A stretch of DNA of 64,000 nucleotides from Scleromatobacter sp964418745 (GCA_964418745.1 CAYQMX010000019.1:81714-145713); one strand, 5' to 3'; positions 8,787 through 19,952 are shown, numbered from the stretch's first letter. Made by a program: numbers and translations. The notes: generated from the letters alone by a model not told the origin.

Positions 8787-9109
8787 GCGTCCGGCGCGGC
8801 CTCGACGACGACCGCGGTGCCGTAGCACAGCACCTCGGTCAGGCCCGCCATCACCTCGGTGGCGTCGTAGCGCATGCCGATGATCGCGTTGGCGCCGAGG
8901 GCACGCGCGTGGTCGCGCATCTCCTCGTAGGTCATCGCGCGCGCCTGCTCGCACAGCTGGGTGTAGACGGTGATGTTGCCGCCGAACAGGGTCTGCAGCC
9001 CGCCCAGGATGTTGCCGACGATGGAGCGCGAGCGCACCGTCAGACCGCGCACCACGCCCAGGTTGCGCACGATGCGGTGGCCCGGAAGCTCGAAGGCCGT
9101 CGTCACCAT
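8783..9109 (-). CDS. YbjQ/UPF0145-family protein
   Basis: 108 aa, the usual length of this family (E. coli YbjQ has 107). It begins MVTTAFELPGHRIVRNLGVVRG and contains AMTYEEMRDHARALGANAIIGMRYD, matching the conserved A-x-x-x-ALGANA-x-x-G motif. These proteins form ring-like pentamers annotated as putative heavy-metal binding, and the function is unproven. A GTG at 9151, three bases beyond the DUF1161 stop codon, would add 14 residues and have better coupling, but the conserved core starts at 9109. Confidence 0.82.
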   Translation of the reverse strand: MVTTAFELPGHRIVRNLGVVRGLTVRSRSIVGNILGGLQTLFGGNITVYTQLCEQARAMTYEEMRDHARALGANAIIGMRYDATEVMAGLTEVLCYGTAVVVEAAPDA

Positions 9110-9153
9110 CGAGTCGTGGATCGCGCCGCCGCGCGGACTGCCGGGCGCCACGC

Positions 9154-9387
9154 TCACTTCTTCGCGTAGGTGATCTTCTTGGCGCCGCCTTCGCAGGTGC
9201 CCACCACCTTGGCGTCGCCCACCTTGTCGGCGTCGACGATGTCCAGCGTGTAGCCGGTCACCTTCTTGGCGTCGAGCTTGGCGGCGATCTCGGTCTTGAG
9301 CTCCTCGCAGGGCTTGCCGGCGGCGAAGGCGGACGGGCCGGCCAGCGCGAGGCCGGTGGCGAGGATCAGGGCGGCATGGATCTTCAT
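9154..9387 (-). CDS. DUF1161-family small exported protein
   Basis: 77 aa from the ATG at 9387. It has a signal peptide (residues 1-23, ending AFAAG), then the family pattern CEELKTEIAAKLDAKKV, GYTLDIVDAD and KVVGTCEGG with two conserved cysteines that could form a disulfide in the periplasm. Function is unknown. It lies just upstream of the YbjQ unit and downstream of priA on the same strand. Confidence 0.85.
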   Translation of the reverse strand: MKIHAALILATGLALAGPSAFAAGKPCEELKTEIAAKLDAKKVTGYTLDIVDADKVGDAKVVGTCEGGAKKITYAKK

Positions 9388-9478
9388 TCGAGAGCTCCCG
9401 GTCGGGGTGAAGGACAGCCGTGACTGTAGCGCGCAACCCCGCCGCCGGGCGGCCCGGACGCTCCCGCGCACGGGGTAT

Positions 9479-11572
9479 TCAGATGCCCAGCGGGTCGACG
9501 TCGATGGCCCAGCGAACGATGCCGCGGTGGGCGTTCTTCAGGCCCGGCAACGCCGGCGTGAACAGCGCCAGCAGCCGCTGCAGCGTCGCGCGCGACGCGC
9601 ACTCGATCAGCATCTGGCGCCGCTCGAAGCCGGCCACCTTGGCCACCGACGGTGGCACCGGCGCGTAGAACATCACGTCGGCGGCCTCGGGATGCGCCTT
9701 GGCCAGGTCGCGCGCCGCGCGCAGGAAGGCCTCGGCCACGTCCTCGGTCTTCGCCTCGGCGCGCAGCAGCGCCAGGTGCGAGTACGGCGGCAGGCCGGCC
9801 GACTCGCGTTCGGCCAGCTGCGTGGTGGCGAACGCGGCGAAGTCGTGCTTGCGCAGCGCGGCGAACAGCGCGTGGCCCGGGTTGAAGGTCTGCACCCACA
9901 TCTCGCTGCCGCGCGCGATGTCGGCGTCGCGTCCGGCACGCCCGCCCGCCTGCATCAGCAGCGCGAACAGGCGCTCGGGGGCGCGGAAGTCGGCGGCGAA
10001 CAGGGCGCTGTCCGGGTTGACGGCGGCCACCAGGGTGACGCGGCGGAAGTCGTGGCCCTTGGTCACCATCTGCGTGCCCACCAGCACGTCGACCTCGCCG
10101 GCGTGCACCGAGGCGAGCTGCGACTCCAGCGTGCCCTTGGCGCGCGTCGTGTCGGCGTCGATGCGCAGCACGCGCGCGCCAGGCAGCAGCTCGGCCACCT
10201 GCTCCTCCAGGCGCTCGGTGCCGCGGCCCATCGGCTCGATGTCGAGGTTGCCGCAGTCGGGGCAGGCGCGCGGCACCGGCTCCTGCGTGCCGCAGTGGTG
10301 GCAGCGCAGGATGCGTTCGCCCTTGTGGAACACGCGCCACGCGCTGCAATGCGGGCAGGCGCTCTTCCAGCCGCAGGCGGGGCAGTGCAACACCGGCGCG
10401 AAGCCGCGGCGGTTGAGGAACAGCAGGGTCTGCTCGCCGCGTTCGATGCGTTGCCCGATGGCCTCGAGCAGCTGCGGCGCCAGCGCCTGCGGCGGCGCGC
10501 GTGGCGCGGCGCGCGGCACGGTGGCCATGTCCACCAGTCGCACCGTGGGCAGCGCGCCCTGGCCCACCCGCTCCGTCAGGGTCACCTGGCGATAGCGGCC
10601 CGTCTGCGCATGCGACCAGGTCTCGAGCGAGGGCGTGGCCGAGCCCAGCAGCACCGGCACCTGCGCGAGGTGGCCGCGATAGACCGCCAGGTCGCGCGCC
10701 GAGTAGCGCGCGCCGTCCTGCTGCTTGTACGACGGGTCGTGCTCCTCGTCGACGACGATCAGCCCCAGGCGCGGCAGCGACGAGAACACCGCCAGCCGGG
10801 TGCCCAGCACGAGGTCGGCTTCGCCGAGGTGGGCCGACAGCCAGTGCTGGAGCCGCTGCGCGGGCGTCAGCGCGCTGTGCAGCGAGACCAGGCGGCGGCC
10901 GGGAAAGCGCGCCGCGAAGCGCTGTTCGAGCTGCGGCGTGAGGTTGATCTCCGGCACCAGCACCAGCGCCTGCTTGCCGGCCGCCAGTGCCTGCTCGGCC
11001 AGCCGCAGGTAGACCTCGGTCTTGCCGCTGCCGGTGACGCCGAACAGCAGCGTGGGCGGCGGCGCCGGCGCGGCGGCCCAGGCGGCGAGCGTGTCCATCG
11101 CCGCGGCCTGCTCCGGCGTGAGGACGGGGCGCGCGGCCGACGCACCGACGGCGTCGGGCAGCAGGTGGTCGCGCTTCTTGCGGATGCGCTTGGCCAGGGC
11201 GGTGTTGTCGAGCTTGCGCAGTTCGGGCGGCAGCACCGCCAGCGCCACCTCGCCCAGGCTGCGCTGGTAGTAGCGCGCGGTGAACTCGACCAGCGCGCGC
11301 CAGTCGGCCGGCAGCGGGGGCAGCGCATCGAGCGCCTCGATGACGGGACGCAGCACCAGCGCCGGGCGGGGCTCGCCGTCGGCTGTCGGCTCGGCGGCGG
11401 CGGCGTCGATCGCGGCGAAGTCGGCGTCCCACACCAGGCCCGTGACGTCGCGCCGACCCAGCGGCACGCGCGCCAGGGTGCCCGGCGCAAGCCCCTGCTC
11501 ACTTTCGTAGGTGAGCAGCGAACGCATGCCCGCGTACTGCGGCGCATCGATCGCGACGGCAACCCGCGTCAA
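9479..11572 (-). CDS. priA: primosomal replication protein PriA (replication restart helicase)
   Basis: 697 aa, similar to other betaproteobacterial PriA. It recognises stalled forks and reloads the replisome. The N-terminal DNA-binding domain (about 1-190) has VPLGRRDVTGLVW. The superfamily 2 helicase core has Walker A GVTGSGKTEVY and the DEEHD Walker B box. Eight cysteines form the two zinc-binding clusters (CPACGWKSACPHC, CHHCG, CPDCGN), followed by motifs V and VI (GTQMVTKGHDF, QAGGRAGR). The gene is separated from hemE by an AT-rich spacer carrying DnaA-box-like sites. Confidence 0.95.
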   Translation of the reverse strand: MTRVAVAIDAPQYAGMRSLLTYESEQGLAPGTLARVPLGRRDVTGLVWDADFAAIDAAAAEPTADGEPRPALVLRPVIEALDALPPLPADWRALVEFTARYYQRSLGEVALAVLPPELRKLDNTALAKRIRKKRDHLLPDAVGASAARPVLTPEQAAAMDTLAAWAAAPAPPPTLLFGVTGSGKTEVYLRLAEQALAAGKQALVLVPEINLTPQLEQRFAARFPGRRLVSLHSALTPAQRLQHWLSAHLGEADLVLGTRLAVFSSLPRLGLIVVDEEHDPSYKQQDGARYSARDLAVYRGHLAQVPVLLGSATPSLETWSHAQTGRYRQVTLTERVGQGALPTVRLVDMATVPRAAPRAPPQALAPQLLEAIGQRIERGEQTLLFLNRRGFAPVLHCPACGWKSACPHCSAWRVFHKGERILRCHHCGTQEPVPRACPDCGNLDIEPMGRGTERLEEQVAELLPGARVLRIDADTTRAKGTLESQLASVHAGEVDVLVGTQMVTKGHDFRRVTLVAAVNPDSALFAADFRAPERLFALLMQAGGRAGRDADIARGSEMWVQTFNPGHALFAALRKHDFAAFATTQLAERESAGLPPYSHLALLRAEAKTEDVAEAFLRAARDLAKAHPEAADVMFYAPVPPSVAKVAGFERRQMLIECASRATLQRLLALFTPALPGLKNAHRGIVRWAIDVDPLGI

Positions 11573-11950
11573 GGCCGCGTCCCCATGGAAGAGTCGACTT
11601 GGGGGCGATAGTTGTCAGATTTATGAGCTGGGAGCCGTAAGCTCATGATCCGTAAGCGTTTTTGAAGTCACCCACAGTTTCTGTGGATAACTTTGTGGGA
11701 AAGCTGGCAGAAGCACGGCCAAATGCTTGATTCACCGTGCGCGGGCCTTCATCGCTCAAATTTGATGCATCACCGAAAAAATCAGATGAATCAATAACTT
11801 GGCACCAAACCGGGGGATTTCCAGAGGACGTGTGGTACCCCCGGGGGCAATAGTTATCGACGACTGAATTTTGGGGATAAGTCAACACCTGAGCGCTCAC
11901 TTACCGGACGAATACCGGTTTGCCTGCGTTCAGTGGTTGTAAGTGGTCTC
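11573..11950. other. AT-rich hemE-priA spacer with DnaA-box-like sites
   Basis: This 378-bp stretch is visibly less GC-rich than its neighbours. It contains an exact 9-mer DnaA box in reverse orientation (TGTGGATAA, 11682-11690) embedded in a small palindrome (CCACAG-TTT-CTGTGG), a one-mismatch relative (TGGGGATAA near 11872-11880) and TTATCGACG near 11855. An 85-codon open frame on the minus strand (11643-11900) has no recognisable domain and is not called. The stretch must hold the priA promoter and the end of the hemE transcript. Confidence 0.55.
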
Positions 11951-13039
11951 CTACGCCGCGCGCAATTGGCGCGAGTGGGCGTGGACGGCTTCGACGAGCG
12001 CCGCCACGTGTTCTGGCGGCGTGAACTGGCTGATGCCATGGCCGAGGTTGAAGATGTGCCCGGCCGTGCTGCCGTCGGTGTTGCGCGGTGCGCCGAAGCT
12101 GTCGAGCGCGGCGCGCGCCTCGGCCGCGATGGCCTGCGGCGGCGCGAACAGGGCGATCGGGTCGAGGTTGCCCTGCAGGGCCACGCGGTCGCCCACGCGG
12201 CGGCGCGCGGCGCCCAGGTCGGTCGTCCAGTCGAGGCCGACGACGTCGGGGCCGATGTCGGCGATCGCCTCCAGCCACTGGCCGCCGCCCTTGGTGAACA
12301 CGATGGCCGGGATGCGCTGGCCGTCCTTCTCGCGCTGCAGGCCGGCCAGCACGCGCTGCGTGTAGGCCAGCGAGAACGTGCGGAAGGCGGCGTCGGCGAG
12401 CACACCGCCCCAGCTGTCGAACACCATCACGGCCTGGGCGCCGGCGTCGATCTGCGCATTGAGGTAGGCCGCCACCGCGTCGGCATTGATCGCCAGGATG
12501 CGATGCATCAGGTCGGGGCGCGCGTACATCAGCGTCTTGACCTGGCGGTAGTCGTCGGAGCCGCCGCCTTCGACCATGTAGCAGGCCAGCGTCCACGGGC
12601 TGCCGGAAAAGCCGATCAGCGGCACCCGGCCGTTCAGCGCCTTGCGGATCGAGGCGACGGCGTCGAACACGTAGCGCAGCTTGGCCATGTCGGGCACGGC
12701 GAGCTTGTCGACCGCGGCCTCGTCGCGCACCTTCGTGGCGAAGCGCGGGCCCTCGCCTTCGGCGAACGACAGGCCCAGCCCCATCGCGTCAGGCACGGTG
12801 AGGATGTCGGAGAACAGGATCGCGGCGTCGAGCGGGAAGCGGTCCAGCGGCTGCAGCGTGACCTCGGTGGCGAAGTCGGTGTTGGTGGCCAGGCCCATGA
12901 AGCTGCCGGCGCGGGCGCGCGTGGCCTTGTACTCGGGCAGGTAGCGTCCCGCCTGTCGCATCAGCCAGATCGGCGTGTAGTCGGTCGGCTGGCGCAGGCA
13001 GGCGCGCAGGAAGCTGTCGTTTTGAAGAGGTGGCCACAT
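11951..13039 (-). CDS. hemE: uroporphyrinogen decarboxylase
   Basis: 362 aa from the ATG at 13039, the normal length. It decarboxylates the four acetate side chains of uroporphyrinogen III to give coproporphyrinogen III in haem synthesis, in the cytoplasm. Recognisable are PIWLMRQAGRYLPEY (signature 1, with the substrate-binding Arg residues), LFSDILTVPDAMGL with the catalytic Asp, GFSGSPWTLACYM (signature 2), the loop DSWGGVL and the C-terminal FNLGHGI. The upstream in-frame extension to 13354 is antisense to the polyphosphate kinase and is rejected. Confidence 0.95.
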   Translation of the reverse strand: MWPPLQNDSFLRACLRQPTDYTPIWLMRQAGRYLPEYKATRARAGSFMGLATNTDFATEVTLQPLDRFPLDAAILFSDILTVPDAMGLGLSFAEGEGPRFATKVRDEAAVDKLAVPDMAKLRYVFDAVASIRKALNGRVPLIGFSGSPWTLACYMVEGGGSDDYRQVKTLMYARPDLMHRILAINADAVAAYLNAQIDAGAQAVMVFDSWGGVLADAAFRTFSLAYTQRVLAGLQREKDGQRIPAIVFTKGGGQWLEAIADIGPDVVGLDWTTDLGAARRRVGDRVALQGNLDPIALFAPPQAIAAEARAALDSFGAPRNTDGSTAGHIFNLGHGISQFTPPEHVAALVEAVHAHSRQLRAA

Positions 13040-13083
13040 GCGGGCAATTATCTCCGCCGGGGGCGGGCGTCGCATGCGCGAGA

Positions 13084-13866
13084 TCAGATCGGCTTCAGGG
13101 GCCCGCGGAACTTCTCTTTCAGCGGGCGGCCCGGAAGGGGCGGGATCTGGACCTCGTGGTGGGTGGCGACGGCCACCGGCAGGCGCGCCAGCAGGTCGGA
13201 GATCAGCTTCAGGCGGCCGGCCTTCTGGTCGTTGAAGTTCACCAGGGTCCAGGGTGCATGCTTGGTGTGGGTGGCCTCGAGCATGCGGTCGCGCGCGCGG
13301 CCGTAGTCGTCGTAGCGGGCGCGGGCCTGCAGGTCCACCGGCGACAGCTTCCATTGCTTGAGCGGATCATCCTGGCGCTGCGCGAAGCGCTTCTCCTGCT
13401 CGGCCTGGTCGACGGTGAGCCAGTACTTGAACAGGCGCACGCCGTCGTCGACGAGCATCTTCTCGAAGACTGGCGCGGACTTGAGGAAGGCGTCGGTCTG
13501 CGCCGGCGTGCAGAAGCCCATCACCGCCTCGACGCCGGCGCGGTTGTACCAGCTGCGGTCGAACAGGGTCATCTCGCCGGCGGCGGGCAGGAAGTCGATG
13601 TAGCGCTGGAAGTACCACTGCCCGCGTTCGCGCTCCGTGGGCACGCCCAGCGCGGCGATGTGGCACTGGCGGGTGTTGAGCTTCTCGGCGATCGCCTTGA
13701 TGGCGCCGCCCTTGCCGGCGGTGTCGCGGCCCTCGAACAGCACCACGACGCGCTCGCCGCGCTCCGCGAGCAGGCGCATCACGCCGGTCAGCTCGACCTG
13801 CAGCGGCCGCAGCTGGCCCTCGTAGTCGTGGCCGTCGCCGTTGCTTGCCGCGTTCTTCTTGCTCAT
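13084..13866 (-). CDS. ppk2: polyphosphate kinase 2 family protein (PPK2, class I-like)
   Basis: 260 aa, typical for a single-domain PPK2. It transfers phosphate between polyphosphate and nucleoside diphosphates. It has Walker A FEGRDTAGKGG (residues about 45-55), a lid region with PTERERGQWYFQRYIDFLP, Walker B TLFDRSWYNRAGVE, and KYWLTVDQAEQEKRFAQR. Whether it favours GDP, ADP or NMP cannot be read from the sequence with certainty. It lies 44 bp before hemE on the same strand. Confidence 0.92.
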   Translation of the reverse strand: MSKKNAASNGDGHDYEGQLRPLQVELTGVMRLLAERGERVVVLFEGRDTAGKGGAIKAIAEKLNTRQCHIAALGVPTERERGQWYFQRYIDFLPAAGEMTLFDRSWYNRAGVEAVMGFCTPAQTDAFLKSAPVFEKMLVDDGVRLFKYWLTVDQAEQEKRFAQRQDDPLKQWKLSPVDLQARARYDDYGRARDRMLEATHTKHAPWTLVNFNDQKAGRLKLISDLLARLPVAVATHHEVQIPPLPGRPLKEKFRGPLKPI

Positions 13867-13932
13867 GGCCGGATCATGCGCTGGTTCATGGGCGGACGGG
13901 CGGCAACCGGCGCGCCCGCCCGCCGCGTACCG

Positions 13933-14949
13933 TCAGAACGCAGGCACCGCCGGCATGGCGGGCAGCGCCGGGGCGGCCGGCATCGCCGGCAGGGCCGGCG
14001 TGGCGGGCAGCGCCGGCATGGCGGGCAAGGCCGGCAGGGCCGGCGTGGCCGGCGTGGCCGGCAGCGCGGGCAAGGCCGGCAGCGCGGGCATGGCCGGCAT
14101 CGCGGGCATGGCCGGCATGTCGGGCAGCGCCGGCATCGGCGGCAGCGCCGGCATGTCGGGCAGGCCGTTCATCGCCGGCATGGCGGGGGTGGCCGGCATC
14201 GCGGGCGTGGCCGGCATCGCAGGCATCGCCGGCATGGCGGGCATGGGCGGCATGGCCGGCATCGCGGGGGTGGCCGGCAGCGCGGGCAGCGCCGGCATCG
14301 CGGGCATGGCCGGCATCGCGGGCATCGCCGGCATGGCAGGCATGGCCGGCATGTCGGGCATCGCCGGCATGGCGGGCATCGCGGGCATGCCGGGCACCGC
14401 GGGGACGGCCGGGTCGACGGCCTTCTTGATGCAGTCGCCGCAGGCGCACGGCACGGCCGGCAGGCCGGTGGGCGTGGCGCTGGAGAACTCGTTGCCGAGA
14501 TCCTTCGTGGCGTTGGCGGTGGCAGCCTCGGCGGCGCCGGCGGTGGCGTCGGCAGTCGAGGCGGCCTGCGCCTGGGCCTTGGCGGCGTCCTGCTGGGCCT
14601 GCGCCGCGGTCGCCTGCGCCTGCTGGGCGGCCTGCTCGGCCTGGGCCTGCGCCTGCTGGGCGGCAGCGCTCGCGTCGGCCTGCGCCAGCGCGGCCGCCTT
14701 GTCGGCCGCCGCCTGCGCGTCCTGCGCGGCCTGCTGGGCCTGCGCCGCCTGGGCCTGGGCGGTGGCGATCGCCTGCTGCGCCTGGGCGCCGGCGGCCTCC
14801 TCGGCCTGGGCCTGGAGCGCGGCGGCCTTGGCCGAGGCATCGGCGGCCGGAGCCGCGAGCTGCTGCAACTGCTGGGCGGCCGCCGGCTCGGCGCCGGCCA
14901 GGGCGTCGCCGAGCGGACCGCCGAGCGCGGGCGGGCTGGGGAAGCTCAT
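13933..14949 (-). CDS. Ala/Gln-rich protein with CxCxxC motif and long (Met/Leu/Thr)-Pro-Ala tripeptide repeat tail
   Basis: 338 aa from the ATG at 14949, with GAGGAG 6 nt upstream, overlapping the 126-aa gene before it as ATGA. I do not recognise a family. There is no signal peptide or membrane segment. Residues 1-24 are Pro/Gly-rich. Residues 25-150 are an Ala/Gln-rich low-complexity segment likely to form a long helix or coiled coil. A CxCxxC cluster (C168, C170, C173) follows. Residues 181-338 are about 50 nearly perfect tripeptides xPA or xPx with x mostly Met, interrupted once near 261-265 (NGLPD). The tail may form a polyproline-like or other regular extended rod, and the many methionines could bind soft metal ions or act as an oxidant sink; both are speculation. 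Confidence 0.72.
   Translation of the reverse strand: MSFPSPPALGGPLGDALAGAEPAAAQQLQQLAAPAADASAKAAALQAQAEEAAGAQAQQAIATAQAQAAQAQQAAQDAQAAADKAAALAQADASAAAQQAQAQAEQAAQQAQATAAQAQQDAAKAQAQAASTADATAGAAEAATANATKDLGNEFSSATPTGLPAVPCACGDCIKKAVDPAVPAVPGMPAMPAMPAMPDMPAMPAMPAMPAMPAMPAMPALPALPATPAMPAMPPMPAMPAMPAMPATPAMPATPAMPAMNGLPDMPALPPMPALPDMPAMPAMPAMPALPALPALPATPATPALPALPAMPALPATPALPAMPAAPALPAMPAVPAF
13936..14412 (-). repeat. in-gene 9-bp tandem repeat array encoding (Met/Leu/Thr)-Pro-Ala
   Basis: About 475 bp of imperfect 9-bp units, each coding one tripeptide. Units vary at synonymous positions and at the first codon (Met, Leu, Thr, Val, Asp), so they have diverged under coding constraint and are not a recent identical expansion. 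The antisense frame gives a collagen-looking Gly-rich protein that is an artefact. Confidence 0.85.
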
Positions 14950-15326
14950 GCGGCACTCCTCGGGGCATCGTTGGCCGCGCCGCCGGACAGCGTGCGGAAC
15001 ACCAGGCGGGCGAAGTTGCCCAGCGCCTTGGCCTTCTCGGCCGCCTTCATCCGCCGGTCGGCCAGGATCTGGGCGATCGCGGGAATGCGGGTGTCGAACT
15101 CCTCGCCCAGCAGCCAGGCGGTGTAGACGTAGGTGGCGGCCGAGTGTTCGTCGGTCAGGCCGTAGCGCTGCGCCTTGGCGGCCTGGCGATGGAAGGCGCC
15201 GACCAGGGCGGGGAAGTCCATCTTCTTCGCCTGGTCGGGGTGATTGCGGCGAATGATGGCGATCAGGCGGGCGTCGAACGAGTCGCGGCCCATCTGCGTC
15301 CATTGTTCGCTGGAAATCTGGTTCAT
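14946..15326 (-). CDS. 126-aa protein of unknown function, partner of the tripeptide-repeat protein
   Basis: The start at 15326 is chosen because GGTGGAG lies 6 nt upstream; in-frame ATGs at 15332 and 15359 are less well placed. It is soluble and probably all-helical, with no signal peptide. The pattern (FDARLIAIIRRNHPDQ, AQRYGLTDEHSAATYVYTAWL, GEEFDTRIPAIAQILAD, then KAKALGNFARLVF) reminds me of small helical proteins found beside VgrG/DUF4123/PAAR genes in type VI secretion loci. That resemblance is from memory of sequence pattern, not a search. It is overlapped by the repeat protein (ATGA), so the two products are probably made together. No secretion genes are in the window. Confidence 0.72.
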   Translation of the reverse strand: MNQISSEQWTQMGRDSFDARLIAIIRRNHPDQAKKMDFPALVGAFHRQAAKAQRYGLTDEHSAATYVYTAWLLGEEFDTRIPAIAQILADRRMKAAEKAKALGNFARLVFRTLSGGAANDAPRSAA

Positions 15327-15425
15327 CGACATCTCCACCGCGCCCGTGCGGCCGGTCATGGCGCATTGTGTCGCGCGGGGCCCGGTGGTGCCAATCCCCG
15401 TTTCTTGGGTGGATCCCCGGATGAG

Positions 15426-15457
15426 AAAAGCCCGCGCACGTTGCCGTGGGCGGGCTT
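15426..15457 (-). terminator. intrinsic terminator of the atp operon
   Basis: Arms 15429-15440 and 15445-15456 form a 12-bp stem with one G-G mismatch and a TTGC loop. On the minus strand it is followed by TTTTCTC. It lies 22 bp past the atpC stop codon. Confidence 0.8.
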
Positions 15458-15478
15458 CGGGAGGCCGGCGCGGCGGGA

Positions 15479-15904
15479 TCAGTGGCCGGGCTGGTCGCGG
15501 AAGCGGCGGATGGCGGCCAGCTGGGCGGCGAAGACGGCCAGTTCGCTCTGCGCCTTGGCAACGTCGAAGTCGCCCTTGGCGTTGGTCAGCGCGGTCTCGG
15601 CGGCCTTCTTCGCCTCGAGGGCCTTGGCCTCGTCCAGGTCCTTGCCGCGGATCGCGGTGTCGGCCAGCACGGTCACGCGGTCGGGCTGCACTTCGAGGAT
15701 GCCGCCAGCGACGAACACGAATTCCTCCGCGCCATCGCTCGCGCGCTTGATGCGCACGGCACCGGGCTTGATGCGCGTGATCAGCGGGGTGTGGCGCGGC
15801 ATGATGCCGAGCTCGCCGCTCTCGCCCGGCAGCGCGACGAAGCTCGCCTCGCCGGAGAAGATCTGCTCTTCGGCGGAGACGACGTCGACGTGAATGGTTG
15901 CCAT
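15479..15904 (-). CDS. atpC: F0F1 ATP synthase epsilon subunit
   Basis: 141 aa, usual length for Burkholderiales. It has the N-terminal beta-sandwich (IHVDVVSAEEQIFSG, LGIMPRHTPLITRIKPG) and a C-terminal helical hairpin (residues 90-135) that can inhibit ATP hydrolysis. It is the last gene of the atp operon, with a terminator immediately downstream. Confidence 0.96.
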   Translation of the reverse strand: MATIHVDVVSAEEQIFSGEASFVALPGESGELGIMPRHTPLITRIKPGAVRIKRASDGAEEFVFVAGGILEVQPDRVTVLADTAIRGKDLDEAKALEAKKAAETALTNAKGDFDVAKAQSELAVFAAQLAAIRRFRDQPGH

Positions 15905-15980
15905 GTGAGTTCCGTTTCGATGAGGGACGACGGGTGCAGGAGGCGTTCAGCCACCGCTCGGCGAGCAGTGGCCGGGCGCC

Positions 15981-17393
<1,413 letters not shown>

Positions 17394-17419
17394 CTTTTTT
17401 CCTTGATATCTCGAAAGAT

Positions 17420-18304
17420 TTAAACCGCAGCCGCACCGCTGACGATCTCACTCAATTCCTTGGTGATCGCCGCCTGACGCGTCTTGTTGTAGATCAGCTT
17501 GAGCTCGCCGATGAGGTTGCCCGCGTTGTCGGTGGCCGCCTTCATGGCCACCATGCGCGCGGCCTGCTCGGACGCCATGTTCTCGGCCACGCCCTGGAAG
17601 ACGAGGGCCTCGATGTAGCGCTTGAGCAGTTCCTCGATCACGCCCGGCGCGTCCGGTTCGTAGATGTAGTCCCACGCATAGCCGCTCTTGTCCGTGGTGG
17701 CGCCACTCTGGATGCCTTCGGACGACAGCGGCAGCAACGGCACGATCATCGGTTCCTGCTTCATCGTGTTGATGAAGCGCGTGTAGCACAGGTGCACCGC
17801 GTCCAGCTTGCCCTCGACGAACTGCTCGAGCATCACCTTGACGGGGCCGATCAGCTTCTCGAGCTGCGGCGCGTCGCCCAGGTGGGTGACATGGCTGACC
17901 ACCTGCGCGCCGGAGCGGTTCAGGAAGCCGAAGCCCTTGTTGCCGATCGCCACCGCGCTGACCTTGCCGCCGGCCGCCTGCACGTCGCGCACCTTGAGGG
18001 TGAGCGCGCGCAGGATGTTGGTGTTCATGCCGCCGCACAGGCCCTTGTCGGTCGTGATCACGATGAAGCCCACGTTGCCGGCCGGCTTCGTGACCTCGCG
18101 CATGAACGGCGAACGGTATTCCGGATTCGCCTTCGACAGGTTGGCCGTGATGCCGGCGATGCGTTCCGCATAAGGCCGGGCCGCACGCATGCGCTCCTGC
18201 GCCTTGCGCATCTTGGACGCGGCGACCATCTCCATCGCCTTCGTGATCTTGCGGGTGTTCTCCACCGACTTGATCTTGCCGCGTATTTCCTTTCCTACCG
18301 CCAT
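17420..18304 (-). CDS. atpG: F0F1 ATP synthase gamma subunit
   Basis: 294 aa. This is the central rotor stalk. The N-terminal helix is GKEIRGKIKSVENTRKITKAMEMVAASKMRKAQ; only its two halves (IKSVENTRKITKAMEMVA and SKMRKAQ) need be noted as family-typical. The C-terminal signature MVAMKAATDNAGNLI precedes the helix KTRQAAITKELSEIV. It lies 26 bp upstream of atpD and 37 bp downstream of atpA. Confidence 0.97.
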   Translation of the reverse strand: MAVGKEIRGKIKSVENTRKITKAMEMVAASKMRKAQERMRAARPYAERIAGITANLSKANPEYRSPFMREVTKPAGNVGFIVITTDKGLCGGMNTNILRALTLKVRDVQAAGGKVSAVAIGNKGFGFLNRSGAQVVSHVTHLGDAPQLEKLIGPVKVMLEQFVEGKLDAVHLCYTRFINTMKQEPMIVPLLPLSSEGIQSGATTDKSGYAWDYIYEPDAPGVIEELLKRYIEALVFQGVAENMASEQAARMVAMKAATDNAGNLIGELKLIYNKTRQAAITKELSEIVSGAAAV

Positions 18305-18341
18305 GCCGGTTCTCCTTTGAAGAGGGTCGTGGTCGGGGGAA

Positions 18342-19952
<1,611 letters not shown>

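Noticed and set aside
11643..11900. 85-codon minus-strand frame in the hemE-priA spacer
   Set aside because: No family, no ribosome binding site, low GC at third positions and overlap with the DnaA-box cluster make regulatory DNA more likely.
13936..14412. Possible CRISPR array
   Set aside because: The repeats are contiguous 9-bp coding units without unique spacers, and no cas genes are present.
13841..15256. Long plus-strand frame with collagen-like AGMAGIAG repeats
   Set aside because: It is the antisense reading of the Met-Pro-Ala repeat gene. The minus strand has proper ribosome binding sites, an ATGA overlap and coherent non-repeat parts.
15426..15457. Hairpin considered as promoter-proximal regulator of the 126-aa gene
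   Set aside because: Its position just after atpC and the T-rich tail on the minus strand fit an ordinary operon terminator better.
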